From: Gammaproteobacteria bacterium
GTDB taxonomy: Bacteria > Pseudomonadota > Gammaproteobacteria > Steroidobacterales > Steroidobacteraceae
Length of the DNA stretch: 64,000 nt
NCBI GenBank assembly: GCA_030038755.1
Contig: JASHSK010000010.1
Location: 1-64,000 of the forward strand
Reading direction: 5' to 3'
Shown: positions 49,491 through 58,998 of the stretch, piece after piece
Layout of the letters: every line of letters begins with the position of its first letter
Numbering within the stretch: position 1 is the first letter of the stretch
Translations under genes and position numbers: made by a program
The notes under the pieces: generated by a model
What the model saw: the letters and a program-made list of their open reading frames with translations, nothing else
What the model was told of the DNA's origin: nothing
Database searches by the model: none

Positions 49491-50480
49491 ATGACGCAAG
49501 CAACGAGAGCGCTCGTTCACCGGGCCGTGGCCGCCGTGCTCTCCGTAGTGGTGCTGGGGCTGTGTGGCCTGGCTTCTGCCCAGGCCGCGGATCCAGACAA
49601 CGGCGACCTGGAGGTAGTGCCCGTCAACAAGAATATCTACATGATCCCCGGTGACGGGGGAAACGTCCTGGTCCAGGTTGGCGTCGACGGTGTCGTCCTG
49701 GTCAACGCGGGCGCCGCGGACGGAACAGACCGTCTGCTGGCGACCGTGAAGAAGATAACGCCGCTCCCCATCCGCTACATCATCGATACCGACGGAGACG
49801 CGGATTCCGCCGGTGGAAATTCGGCAATCGCCGCGGCTGGTCAGAGTTTGTACAACCCTCCGATCGGTCCCGGCGCATCGATTCTGGCTTTCAGCACCGT
49901 CCTGGCGCGGGTGGCCCAGACGCCCGGGTATCCCGACAGCGGCTGGCCCACCGAAGCTTTCCTGAGCTCGCAGTACAGCCTCATCATCAACGGCGAGCCG
50001 ATCGTGGTCTTCCACCAGCCCACGGCCCACTCCGATGGCGACAGCTTCGTGCTGTTCCGCAACTCCAATGTCGTGGATGCCGGAAATGTCATGGACATGA
50101 GCCGGTTTCCGGTGATCGATCTGGCCCATGGCGGCAGTATCCGGGGTGAGATCGACGCGCTGGACAACCTCCTGCAGCTGGCGATTGCCCCGGCGCCCCT
50201 GGTCTACGACTACAACGATAACGCGACCGCCGTAATACCCGCTCATGGACGAGTGTGCGAGCAATGGGAGGTCGTCGACTATCGGGACATGGTGGTGATC
50301 ATCACCGACACCATCGCCGACATGATGAAGCGCCATATGACGCTGCAGCAGATCGAGGCGGCGGATCCGGCCAAGGCGTACGAAGCCCGATACGGATCGA
50401 CCACGGGTCCCTGGACAACGAACATGTTCGTCGCAGCCGTTTACCACAGCCTGCAGGCTGCGAATGCCAAGAAGAAATAG
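49491..50480 (+). CDS. metallo-beta-lactamase-fold protein, paralogue of 7268, noncanonical metal motif
   Basis: IIDTDGDADSAGGN, AHSDGDSFVLF, VIPAHGRVCEQ; strong SD 'ggaaggggg'. Confidence 0.8.
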   Translation: MTQATRALVHRAVAAVLSVVVLGLCGLASAQAADPDNGDLEVVPVNKNIYMIPGDGGNVLVQVGVDGVVLVNAGAADGTDRLLATVKKITPLPIRYIIDTDGDADSAGGNSAIAAAGQSLYNPPIGPGASILAFSTVLARVAQTPGYPDSGWPTEAFLSSQYSLIINGEPIVVFHQPTAHSDGDSFVLFRNSNVVDAGNVMDMSRFPVIDLAHGGSIRGEIDALDNLLQLAIAPAPLVYDYNDNATAVIPAHGRVCEQWEVVDYRDMVVIITDTIADMMKRHMTLQQIEAADPAKAYEARYGSTTGPWTTNMFVAAVYHSLQAANAKKK

Positions 50481-50489
50481 GTGGGCACG

Positions 50490-51266
50490 ATGCGAAACTC
50501 CCTGTTGAATTCCACCCTCCCGGTCACGCTGGCGTTACTGGCATCGCTGGGGGCGCAAACGCTCGCGCACGCGCAAGGCCGGCGCGGAACCGGACAAAGC
50601 AGCGCGCCGACCGCGGAAGCCACCGCTCCCATCGACCTCACAGGCTACTGGGTCTCGGTTGTGACCTTTGACTGGAGATTTCGCATGGTCACGCCCCCGC
50701 CCGGCGACTACGAGGCCGTTCCGCTGACGGCGGCCGGGAAACAGGTGATGGCCGCCTGGGATCCCGCCAGGGACACGGCGGCGGGCGAGCAGTGCAAGTC
50801 CTACGGGGCGCCGATCATCATGCGCGTACCGGGGCATCTGCACATCAGCTGGCAGGACGAGCAGACCCTGAAGGTGGAGACGGACTCGGGCGAGCAGACC
50901 CGCCTGTTTCACTTCACGCCATCGACGGCCGACGCCCACGGTCCGCCCTCGTGGCAGGGCTACTCAGTGGCCGTCTGGGACCAACAGCGCCAGGGCAGGC
51001 CGGCGTGGGGTCAACTGAAAGTGACGACCACCGATCTGAAGCCTGGATACATTCGAAAGAACGGCATCCCCTACAGCGACAGGGCGAGCGTGCTGGAATA
51101 CTTCGACCTGATGCCCCAGCAGTATCAGGGGGAGCAGATCATGACGGTGGCCAGCGTCGTGACCGACCCGGTGTATCTGTTTCAGCCGTTTGTCACCGAC
51201 GACATCTTTTCCAAGCTCCCGAGCGCCGAGGATTGGAAGCCTACGGCCTGCTCGGCAATGTGGTGA
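50490..51266 (+). CDS. secreted 'TGYWVS' family hypothetical, paralogue of 8592
   Basis: IDLTGYWVSVVTFDWRFRMVTPPPGDYEAVPLT. Confidence 0.75.
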   Translation: MRNSLLNSTLPVTLALLASLGAQTLAHAQGRRGTGQSSAPTAEATAPIDLTGYWVSVVTFDWRFRMVTPPPGDYEAVPLTAAGKQVMAAWDPARDTAAGEQCKSYGAPIIMRVPGHLHISWQDEQTLKVETDSGEQTRLFHFTPSTADAHGPPSWQGYSVAVWDQQRQGRPAWGQLKVTTTDLKPGYIRKNGIPYSDRASVLEYFDLMPQQYQGEQIMTVASVVTDPVYLFQPFVTDDIFSKLPSAEDWKPTACSAMW

Positions 51267-51275
51267 GGAGCGAAC

Positions 51276-52310
51276 ATGGCCGGTAAACAATCGCGATTTC
51301 TGTCGGCGCATTTCGCGATGCGCGGAACGATCGTGCGTGGAATGCCCTGCGCTATGGCTGTCGTGCTCGCTGCGGCTGCCCTGCCCGTTCGGGCGCAGGT
51401 CGGTATCGCTGCGTCGCCGGTAGACTTGTCCGGATCGTGGGTTTCGCCGCTCACCCAGGACGCCCTGGAGCGCGTCCCTGGACCGGTCCCGGGCGATTGG
51501 ACCGGGATGCCACTCAACGCGGGCGGCCAGGCCCTGGCCCAGTCGTATGATGCAGCGATGCTGGCTGAGCCGGAACGCGTCTGCCAGTTCTACAACCAGT
51601 GGCATTACATCGACGGGGCATTCAGCCTGAGAATCTGGCCCATAGTGACGGGGCCCACCGATGGAATTCGGGCCTGGAGGGTTGAATCAATTGAAGATGT
51701 CGGGGGGATGACGATCTGGATGGACGGCAGGCCGCAGCCCTCGAAGTATGCGCGTCATGAGCTGGGTGCATTCTCGACCGGCCACTGGGTGGGCAATATG
51801 CTCGTCGCGTATACGACGGACATGAAGCCATCCGAGATGCGCCGCAACGGTGCCATCATGAGCGACGAGGCGACACTGACCACCAACTTCATGCCCCAAG
51901 GCGACAACATGCTGACGGTCGTCATGGTGCTGCAGGACCCCATTTACCTGACGCAGCCGTACATCTACGTACGCAGCTACAATAAATCCATCCGTCCCGT
52001 CCCTACCAATTGGGGCCCCTGCATCGTCAATGACGAAGGAACCCCGGAGGGCGTGGTGCCGTTTTATCTCCCGGGGAAGAACCCGATCATCGGGCAGATG
52101 ATGCACTTCTACCATATCCCCGATTACGCCGCGGACGGTGGTGCGGACACCATGTATCCGCAATTTCGCGACCGGTTGAAGGACCAGTTCCTGAAGCTCT
52201 ATCCCACCTTCCCGAAGCAGTGTACGGACGCCCAGTACTGTGCCTATGGGCCTACTCCTCCGAGCCCGCCCCCTCCGCCTCGTCCGCAGGCGAAATCCAC
52301 TACGGAGTAG
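51276..52310 (+). CDS. secreted 'SGSWVSP' family hypothetical, paralogue of 6310
   Basis: LSGSWVSPLTQDALERVPGPVPGDWTGMPL; FSTGHWVGNMLVAYTTDMKPSEMRRNG. Confidence 0.75.
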   Translation: MAGKQSRFLSAHFAMRGTIVRGMPCAMAVVLAAAALPVRAQVGIAASPVDLSGSWVSPLTQDALERVPGPVPGDWTGMPLNAGGQALAQSYDAAMLAEPERVCQFYNQWHYIDGAFSLRIWPIVTGPTDGIRAWRVESIEDVGGMTIWMDGRPQPSKYARHELGAFSTGHWVGNMLVAYTTDMKPSEMRRNGAIMSDEATLTTNFMPQGDNMLTVVMVLQDPIYLTQPYIYVRSYNKSIRPVPTNWGPCIVNDEGTPEGVVPFYLPGKNPIIGQMMHFYHIPDYAADGGADTMYPQFRDRLKDQFLKLYPTFPKQCTDAQYCAYGPTPPSPPPPPRPQAKSTTE

Positions 52311-52478
52311 CAGCGCGGTTCTACTGCCATCCGGGTCAGGGCCGGCGCCCGGTCGGGGCGCCGAAGGCGGGGCCGGGCCGATGCCCGCCCGCCGGCGGCT
52401 GCCTGGCCCCGGTCCACCGCGCAGCATGGCATCCTGTTAACATCCCGATGCCATCTCCGCGATGCCGCGCTGCGCCTT

Positions 52479-53018
52479 ATGAAACCTCAGCCCCACGTCG
52501 ATCTGATGGTCCCCGTGGTCGCGACCGACCACTTCCTCGGACCCGTCCACGCGCCCGTGACCGTGGTCGAATACGGTGACTTCGAGTGCCCCAACTGCAA
52601 GCAGGCCGCGCCCGCGGTCAAATTGCTGCTCGAGCGCTTCCCGCAGCGGGTTCGCTTCATCTACCGACACTTCCCCCTGGAGACGCTGCACCCGCACGCG
52701 CTGCGGGCCGCCGAGGCCGCGGAATGTGCCGGCGAGCAGCAGCGGTTCTGGCCCATGCATGATCTGCTGTTCGCGAATCAGGACCATCTGACCGGACCAG
52801 ACCTGCGTCGCTACGCGCTGCGGCTCGACCTCGACATGGCGCGCTACGACGCGGAACTGCGTGATGAGGTCTATCGACAGCGCATTCGCGAGCACATTGA
52901 GGGTGGCTACAGAAGCCACCTGAAGGCCACACCGGGATTCTTCGTCGACGGCGTCATCGTGGACGTCTCCTTTGGTTTGCATGCGCTCTTTGACGCCGTG
53001 GAAGCCGGATCGAAGTAG
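52479..53018 (+). CDS. DsbA family thioredoxin-fold protein
   Basis: VVEYGDFECPNCKQAAP (CPNC active site), ATPGFFVDG. Confidence 0.85.
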   Translation: MKPQPHVDLMVPVVATDHFLGPVHAPVTVVEYGDFECPNCKQAAPAVKLLLERFPQRVRFIYRHFPLETLHPHALRAAEAAECAGEQQRFWPMHDLLFANQDHLTGPDLRRYALRLDLDMARYDAELRDEVYRQRIREHIEGGYRSHLKATPGFFVDGVIVDVSFGLHALFDAVEAGSK

Positions 53019-53057
53019 ATCCCGCCCGGCGACCCGCCCGCATGCTAAGAGACCGTC

Positions 53058-54416
53058 GTGCAGCTACAGCTCACCGCCTCACCCCGCAAGTTTCTACAGA
53101 CGCTGCTCTGGCTGCGTCTGCTGGCCGTCATCGGTCAGTCGTCGACCGTGGTGATCGCCGATCGCTTCCTCGGGATCTCCCTGCCGCTCGAGCCGCTGAT
53201 GCTCGCGATCGGCGCACTCGCCGTGACCGCTGCTCTGACGGCGGTGCGCCTGCGCACCCAGCTGCCGGTCACGCAGCTGGAGCTCGGGTTGCAGTTGCTG
53301 ATCGACGTCCTGCAGCTTGCGGCCGTGCTGTATATGAGCGGCGGAACCACCAACCCATTTGCCTCCCTGCTGCTGGTCCCGGTCGCATTCTCCGCAGCGG
53401 CACTCGCGTGGCCCTACGCGATCGGCATCGCGCTGATCACGCTCGGCGGCTATCTGTGGCTGACCGCGCACTTTCGCGCGCTGCCGTTCATGGGCGCCAA
53501 CATGATGGCGGCCTTCGATCTCCACATGGTCGGCATGCACGTCACTTTCGCGTTGAGCACCGCGCTGCTGGCGATCGCGCTCGCCGTGATGGCCACGGAA
53601 ATGCGCAGTCGCGACCGCGCAATGACGCGCCTGCGCGAAGCCGCATTGCGGAACGAGCATCTCAATGCCATGGGATTGCTGGCCGCCGGCGCTGCTCACG
53701 AGCTGAGTACCCCGCTGTTGTCGATGGCGATGCTGGTTTCCGAGCTGCGCGCGGCCAGGAGGATCGACCGGCAATTTCACTCCGACCTGGCGCTGCTCGA
53801 GCGGCAGATTCAGCTCTGCAAGGAGCGCCTCACGACATTGCTGCACGCCCGGCAGGCCTTTGGCGGCCCGGGCCCCTTACGGATACCGGCCGGGCAGCTG
53901 TTGCAGCAGGTCATCGACGACTGGAGCATCGTGCGTCCGGCGGTACAGCTGCAGGTGGACTGGGACGGGCTCGAAAGCGGCGCTCTGCTGGAGGTGGATG
54001 ACGGGTTTTCGCAGGCGCTCACCAGCCTGCTGCACAACGCTGCCGACGCCAGCGCGACGCGCGGTTCGCACCGCGTCGGTATGTGCTTCTGCCAGGACGC
54101 CACGAGCCTGCAGATCATCATCGAGGACGAGGGCATGGGCCTGGATGCCGAGATTGGCCAGCTCGCCGGCAAGGCGGTGTTCACCACAAAGCCGACCGGT
54201 TTCGGACTGGGGCTGGTGCTCTCGCACGCCAATCTCAATCGCCTCAAAGGGACCGTGACACTCAACAATCGGCCTCAGCTTGGTACGCGCACCACGGTCA
54301 GCATGCCCGTGGTCGCCACACCGACGGTCACCCAGCCGGCCGTCACACCGTCCACCGCGGCCCTGGGAGCACGAGCCAGCGCCCCATTACGGGCAGCGGG
54401 CGATGGCGGTCATTGA
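53058..54416 (+). CDS. RegB/PrrB/ActS-like sensor histidine kinase
   Basis: MSGGTTNPFASLLLVP (RegB ubiquinone/redox box-like), GAAHELSTPLLSM H-box, HNAADASATRG N-box, TKPTGFGLGLVLSHAN. Confidence 0.85.
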   Translation: MQLQLTASPRKFLQTLLWLRLLAVIGQSSTVVIADRFLGISLPLEPLMLAIGALAVTAALTAVRLRTQLPVTQLELGLQLLIDVLQLAAVLYMSGGTTNPFASLLLVPVAFSAAALAWPYAIGIALITLGGYLWLTAHFRALPFMGANMMAAFDLHMVGMHVTFALSTALLAIALAVMATEMRSRDRAMTRLREAALRNEHLNAMGLLAAGAAHELSTPLLSMAMLVSELRAARRIDRQFHSDLALLERQIQLCKERLTTLLHARQAFGGPGPLRIPAGQLLQQVIDDWSIVRPAVQLQVDWDGLESGALLEVDDGFSQALTSLLHNAADASATRGSHRVGMCFCQDATSLQIIIEDEGMGLDAEIGQLAGKAVFTTKPTGFGLGLVLSHANLNRLKGTVTLNNRPQLGTRTTVSMPVVATPTVTQPAVTPSTAALGARASAPLRAAGDGGH

Positions 54417-54996
54417 GATGATTGCGACGGGTGATGGGGAGAACACCGTCGGAGCTCGCACCGGCGGCGCTGCCGATCGCGTGCTGATCGTCGAAGATGA
54501 CCCGACGGCGGCGATGCTGCTGGCGCGCTCGCTGCGTCGCCACGCCTACGAGGTCGAGACCGCCGCCTCGGTGCAGCAGGCGCTCGAGCGCGGCGCGCTC
54601 TGCAATCCGACCGCCGCGATCGTCGATCTGCGACTCGGTCGCGAGTCCGGGCTGGCGCTGGTGCCGCTGCTCGCAGAGCGCCATCCGGGCATCCGCATCC
54701 TGGTACTGACGGGCTATGCCAGCGTTACGACCGCGGTACAGGCCATCAAGCTCGGAGCAAGCGATTACCTCGCCAAGCCCGCGCGGCTGACGGAGATTCT
54801 CACGGCGCTGCGCGGTGCTCGACCCCTGGAGCTGCAACCCGAGCTCAATCGTCCTTCCCCCCGCCGCCTCGAGTGGGAGTACATCCAGCAGGTACTCGCT
54901 GAGCAGCAGGGCAATATCTCCGCCACCGCGCGCGTACTCGGTGTGCAGCGGCGCACCCTGCAGCGCAAGCTCGCCAAGAAGCCCGCGCGCAGCTGA
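54403..54996 (+). CDS. RegA/PrrA/ActR-like response regulator
   Basis: VLIVEDD, AIVDLRLG, VLTGYASVTTAVQAIKLGASDYLAKPA; Fis-type HTH NISATARVLGVQRRTLQRKLAKK; overlaps the kinase stop. Confidence 0.88.
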   Translation: MAVIEMIATGDGENTVGARTGGAADRVLIVEDDPTAAMLLARSLRRHAYEVETAASVQQALERGALCNPTAAIVDLRLGRESGLALVPLLAERHPGIRILVLTGYASVTTAVQAIKLGASDYLAKPARLTEILTALRGARPLELQPELNRPSPRRLEWEYIQQVLAEQQGNISATARVLGVQRRTLQRKLAKKPARS

Positions 54997-55074
54997 GACG
55001 CGGGCGAGCGGACGACTCCGCTCCGGCTCGAAGCCCAAACCACGCGCCCTCGTCGGAAAGCCTCGCAGACCCAG

Positions 55075-57507
55075 GTGCGTCAATATGACGCAGCCTTCGA
55101 GCAACTCCTGCTCGCTACGATATGGCCGTTGCTGGCTTCAACACTCAACGACGGACAGCAAGGCGATCGGAGCCTCGCCCAGGGCGCGGGTTCAGGGAGC
55201 ACTGACGTGGCGGACCGGATCGAATATCCAACCAGGCAGGCACGCCTGCGGACGCGGAAGTGTGTTGCCCGCTGCGGGGTGGCGGTCCTGGTGCTGCTCA
55301 CATTCGTTCTCTCGGCGCGTGCCTGGGCCGCAGCATATGGCAGCGTAAGTGGGGTCGTTCGGGATGACAGCGGCCAGCCGGTGGCGGGAGCACAGGTGAT
55401 ACTCGAGTCTGCCGCCCACGCGACCATACGGCAGCAGACGGACTCCGCGGGACGCTTCGACTTTCCCGAGGTGGCGATCGGCCATTACCTGTTGACGATC
55501 TCGCAGCGCGGCCTCGCCTCCTCCAGCCAGTCGGTCACCGTGGAGACCGGATATTTCCCGTTCGCGAACGTCGTCTTGCCGTCTTCCACGAAGCTCGCCG
55601 AAGTGACGGTGTCAGCGACCCGGTTGCCGGTGGTCGCCTCGGTCACGCCGATCACGATGGTGAGCCAGGAGGACATCGAGAACACGCCGGGCGCGATCAA
55701 TGCCAACAGCCTCGCCATGATCACCGACTACGTGCCGGGGGCGTACGAAGCCCATGACATGCTGCACATGCGCGGCGGCCATCAGACGAACTGGCTGATC
55801 GACGGGGTCGAGATTCCAAATACCAACATCGCGGAGAACCTCGGCCCGGCGATCGACCCTCAGGACGTCCAGACCCTGGGCGTCGAGCGGGGCAGTTACG
55901 CCGCCGACGAGGGCGACCGCACCTACGGCATCTTCAACGTGATCCCCAAGAGCGGCTTCGGTAACGATGACCAGGCGCAACTCGGCGTCACGGGAGGGAA
56001 TTTCGGCCAGACCGACGACTATCTAAGCGCGGCGAGCCACACGAATGACTTCGCCTACTATGCGAGCGTCGAGGGCAATCGCAGCGATCTGGGCCTGCAG
56101 ACCCCCGTCTCCCAGGTGATCCACGACGGCTCGCAGGGGTATGGCGCGTTCACCAACCTGCAATACCAGCCGGGCACGCAGGACGCCGTGAGCTTCGTCG
56201 GCCAGCTGCGGCAGGACGATTACCAGATACCGGACTGCACCGCGCCGCTCGCTGACGACCCGCAGTGCGTCGGACAGTTCGGCGACGTGCAGAAAGAGGC
56301 GGACAATTTTGCGCTGCTGTCCTGGGCGCACACCCTCCCCAACGACGCAGTGCTCACGAGCTCGGTCATGTATCACTTCGAACGCGCGGATTATGACGGG
56401 GGCGCCGGGGACTATCCGACCATCACCACCTATCACCACAGCTCGCAGTACGAGGGCGCCGAAGAGAATCTGCGGATGACCGTCAGTCGCAATCATCTGG
56501 ATGTCGGTCTTTTCGGCTTCGCGCAGCAGGATCAGGCCGACTTCAACCTGGGGTTCACCGGCGACAGCTCCGCGACGCTCCAGGAGTTGGAGAGCCCCAC
56601 GGGCGGGCTGTTCACCGCCTGGATACAGGATACCTTCGAGGCCGCGCGCTGGCTCAACCTCTCGGCGGGCCTGCGCCAGTCAACCTTTCAGGGCCAGTTC
56701 AGCGAGAGCGCAACCGACCCGCGGCTCGGTGCCACTGTCCTGCTGCCGCAGCTGAACTGGGTGCTGAGCGCCTTCTGGGGCAAGTACTACCAGGCCCCGC
56801 CGCTCGAGACGCTCTCCGGACCTCTCGTCGCCTACGCGACTCAGCAGGACACCCAATTCCTGCCGTTGCACGGCGAGCGCGATACGGAGCGCCAGATCGG
56901 TGTGACGATCCCGGTGAAGGACTGGAGCATCGAGGCGGATCACTTCATCACCGAAGCGACCAACTTCTTCGACCACAATCCGCTCGGCGAATCGGACATT
57001 TTCCTGCCGATCACCGACCAGGGGGCGATCATCGAGGGCAGCGAGCTCACAGTGCACTCGCCGCCGTTCTGGAAGTACGGCCAGGTGCATCTGGCCTATT
57101 CGAATCAGACGGCGGATTGTTTCGGATCGATCACCGGCGGACTCGTGGTGCCTGGCACGCAGTGCGGTACCTATACCGAGCTCGACCACGATCAGCGCAA
57201 TACGCTCAACGTCGGGTACAACGCAAGCCTGCCGCGACAGTTCTTCATCGGTTCGAATCTGTCGTACAACTCAGGACTGTCCAATGGCTTCGAGGGGCCG
57301 GTCTCCGAGCCGAGCCACCTGCCGAGCTACACGGTGATCGACCTGACCGTGGGCCGCAATCTCTCCCGAGACTTGTCGGTGTCGATCACGGGCCTGAACG
57401 TCACCAACGAGCACCTGCTCACCGACAACAGCCTGACCTTCGGTGGCATACACTGGAACAATCCGTTCCAGATCTATGCCGAAGCGCGCTACAAATTCCA
57501 TTATTAG
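55075..57507 (+). CDS. TonB-dependent receptor with carboxypeptidase-like regulatory domain
   Basis: GSVSGVVRDDSGQPVAGAQV; plug MRGGHQTNWLIDGVEIPN; C-terminal aromatic FHY. GTG at 55207 is an alternative start. Confidence 0.88.
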   Translation: MRQYDAAFEQLLLATIWPLLASTLNDGQQGDRSLAQGAGSGSTDVADRIEYPTRQARLRTRKCVARCGVAVLVLLTFVLSARAWAAAYGSVSGVVRDDSGQPVAGAQVILESAAHATIRQQTDSAGRFDFPEVAIGHYLLTISQRGLASSSQSVTVETGYFPFANVVLPSSTKLAEVTVSATRLPVVASVTPITMVSQEDIENTPGAINANSLAMITDYVPGAYEAHDMLHMRGGHQTNWLIDGVEIPNTNIAENLGPAIDPQDVQTLGVERGSYAADEGDRTYGIFNVIPKSGFGNDDQAQLGVTGGNFGQTDDYLSAASHTNDFAYYASVEGNRSDLGLQTPVSQVIHDGSQGYGAFTNLQYQPGTQDAVSFVGQLRQDDYQIPDCTAPLADDPQCVGQFGDVQKEADNFALLSWAHTLPNDAVLTSSVMYHFERADYDGGAGDYPTITTYHHSSQYEGAEENLRMTVSRNHLDVGLFGFAQQDQADFNLGFTGDSSATLQELESPTGGLFTAWIQDTFEAARWLNLSAGLRQSTFQGQFSESATDPRLGATVLLPQLNWVLSAFWGKYYQAPPLETLSGPLVAYATQQDTQFLPLHGERDTERQIGVTIPVKDWSIEADHFITEATNFFDHNPLGESDIFLPITDQGAIIEGSELTVHSPPFWKYGQVHLAYSNQTADCFGSITGGLVVPGTQCGTYTELDHDQRNTLNVGYNASLPRQFFIGSNLSYNSGLSNGFEGPVSEPSHLPSYTVIDLTVGRNLSRDLSVSITGLNVTNEHLLTDNSLTFGGIHWNNPFQIYAEARYKFHY

Positions 57508-57534
57508 GATGCCCTTGCGAACCTCGCCTCGCTT

Positions 57535-58257
57535 ATGAAGCGTAGTCCCCCAACGCGCTCCGCGCGTCTGTCTCCGGCAGCCTGCTGCACACGCGCCGCA
57601 GCGACCATCCTGATCGTGAGAGCGGCGCTATGGATTGCCCCGCTCGCAGTAAACCCAGCCGTTGCGGGCAGCGAGTCCGCCGCGGCCAGCGCCGCCTCGG
57701 CGCCTACGAGCGCCGCCCGCGACGCGGCGCTGCCGAGCACCCCATCGGCAAGGCTTGCCGACGTGGCCAGCGCTATCCGCGTCGAGCAGGCCTGGATCCG
57801 CTGGCTACCCGCCGGGCTGCCGGCCGGCGGCTACGTCACGCTCACCAATCGCAGCGACCATGCGATCGTGCTGGTCGGCGCCGCAAGTCCCGACTACCGC
57901 CAGGTGCAGCTGCACCGCTCCGTCGTTCAGGGCGGGCTGTCCAAGATGGTGCCGGTCGCAGCCATCTCGATCTCTGCGCATTCCACCCTCGACTTTGTCG
58001 CGCTCGGCTATCATCTGATGCTCATGAACCCCCGTGTTGCACTGTCACCAGGCGATCATGTGCCCATCGAGCTGCGCTTTGCGGATGGCCGTTCCCTGGT
58101 TGCGACGTTCGATCTACGCCCACCCTCGGCCGTCTCGAGCGGCACCAAGCACAGCGGTGAGACGGACAACATGCCGGGGATGTCCGGAATGCCGGGCATG
58201 TCCAATATGCAATCCACACCGCACGTGCAGCAGTCGACAGCCGCCACGCCCCACTGA
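57535..58257 (+). CDS. PCu(A)C copper chaperone with Met-rich C-terminus
   Basis: AGGYVTLTNRSDHAIVLVGAASPDYRQVQLHRSVVQGGLSKM, HLMLMNP; tail MPGMSGMPGMSNM. Confidence 0.85.
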   Translation: MKRSPPTRSARLSPAACCTRAAATILIVRAALWIAPLAVNPAVAGSESAAASAASAPTSAARDAALPSTPSARLADVASAIRVEQAWIRWLPAGLPAGGYVTLTNRSDHAIVLVGAASPDYRQVQLHRSVVQGGLSKMVPVAAISISAHSTLDFVALGYHLMLMNPRVALSPGDHVPIELRFADGRSLVATFDLRPPSAVSSGTKHSGETDNMPGMSGMPGMSNMQSTPHVQQSTAATPH

Positions 58258-58608
58258 CCCTGGCGATGCACCCCGCATCGTGACACCACAACACGTCCGG
58301 GCACACCCGGTCGCGACCTCTCACAATCGGTTGGGCTTACGATCGGCACCTCCCGTCCATCGCGAGCAAATCAATCCGAGCCGTCGGCGCGGGTCTCTGG
58401 CGCGGAGCATTTGTGCACAGCGTCCGCGATCCACGCCGCGTCGACCGCGCCCATGCGGCTGGTACAGATCCTGTGCCGCGTATCGCCCGATCGATAAAAT
58501 CGTCGAGCTTGACGAACGCGCTACCGTCCAGCGTGGCGCGCTCGAATTCCATTTTGTCCGCCGCAGCAGCAGCGCCGGCGCACATCTCGGCTGCCGGGAA
58601 GCGATAGC

Positions 58609-58642
58609 GGCGCCCTGGGCTGCGACAACAGCCCAGGGCGCC
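58609..58642. other. perfect 13-bp stem-loop
   Basis: GGCGCCCTGGGCT-gcgacaac-AGCCCAGGGCGCC, no flanking T-run. Confidence 0.8.
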
Positions 58643-58653
58643 TGACCACACCA

Positions 58654-58998
58654 TCACATACCGAAGGAGAGTGACAACATGGCTAAGAGACAGTCTACGC
58701 GCCCACCGCGGCGCCGTCCGTCCATAGGTCTGTCTATCGCGGCGAACGCGTTACCGAGGAGCAGGACGCGTCGGGTCGACATACTCGAGACTGTGCATGC
58801 AAGCTGCTGATTCTTGACCAGGATTTGCGAGGCTCTTTGATAGTCCTCGTCATTATCGATATAGATGCAGCAGCGCTGAGTAACCAATGGAGAAAATGCA
58901 TATCCCTGCCTGGGATCCTTTGCTTCGCTGTCGGCTCCAGGCGGAACCTCGAAGTCTGCAGGATCAGGCTCTGGCTCCAGCTCTGGCGCCTTCGACAT
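58654..58998 (-). CDS. hypothetical acidic-N-terminus protein (114 aa)
   Basis: MSKAPELEPEPDPADFEVPPGADSEAKDPRQGYAFSPLVTQRCCIYIDNDEDYQRASQIL; 'gaggg' SD on the minus strand; overlaps the candidate microprotein. Confidence 0.4.
   Translation of the reverse strand: MSKAPELEPEPDPADFEVPPGADSEAKDPRQGYAFSPLVTQRCCIYIDNDEDYQRASQILVKNQQLACTVSSMSTRRVLLLGNAFAAIDRPMDGRRRGGRVDCLLAMLSLSFGM
58679..58810 (+). CDS. possible 43-aa basic microprotein
   Basis: SD-like gaaggagag before ATG; MAKRQSTRPPRRRPSIGLSIAANALPRSRTRRVDILETVHASC; below the ORF-track length cutoff. Confidence 0.3.
   Translation: MAKRQSTRPPRRRPSIGLSIAANALPRSRTRRVDILETVHASC

Noticed and set aside
58034-58645. 203-aa plus-strand ORF after PCu(A)C
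   Set aside because: Overlaps the PCu(A)C gene out of frame and has no recognisable domain; likely a GC-rich spurious ORF.
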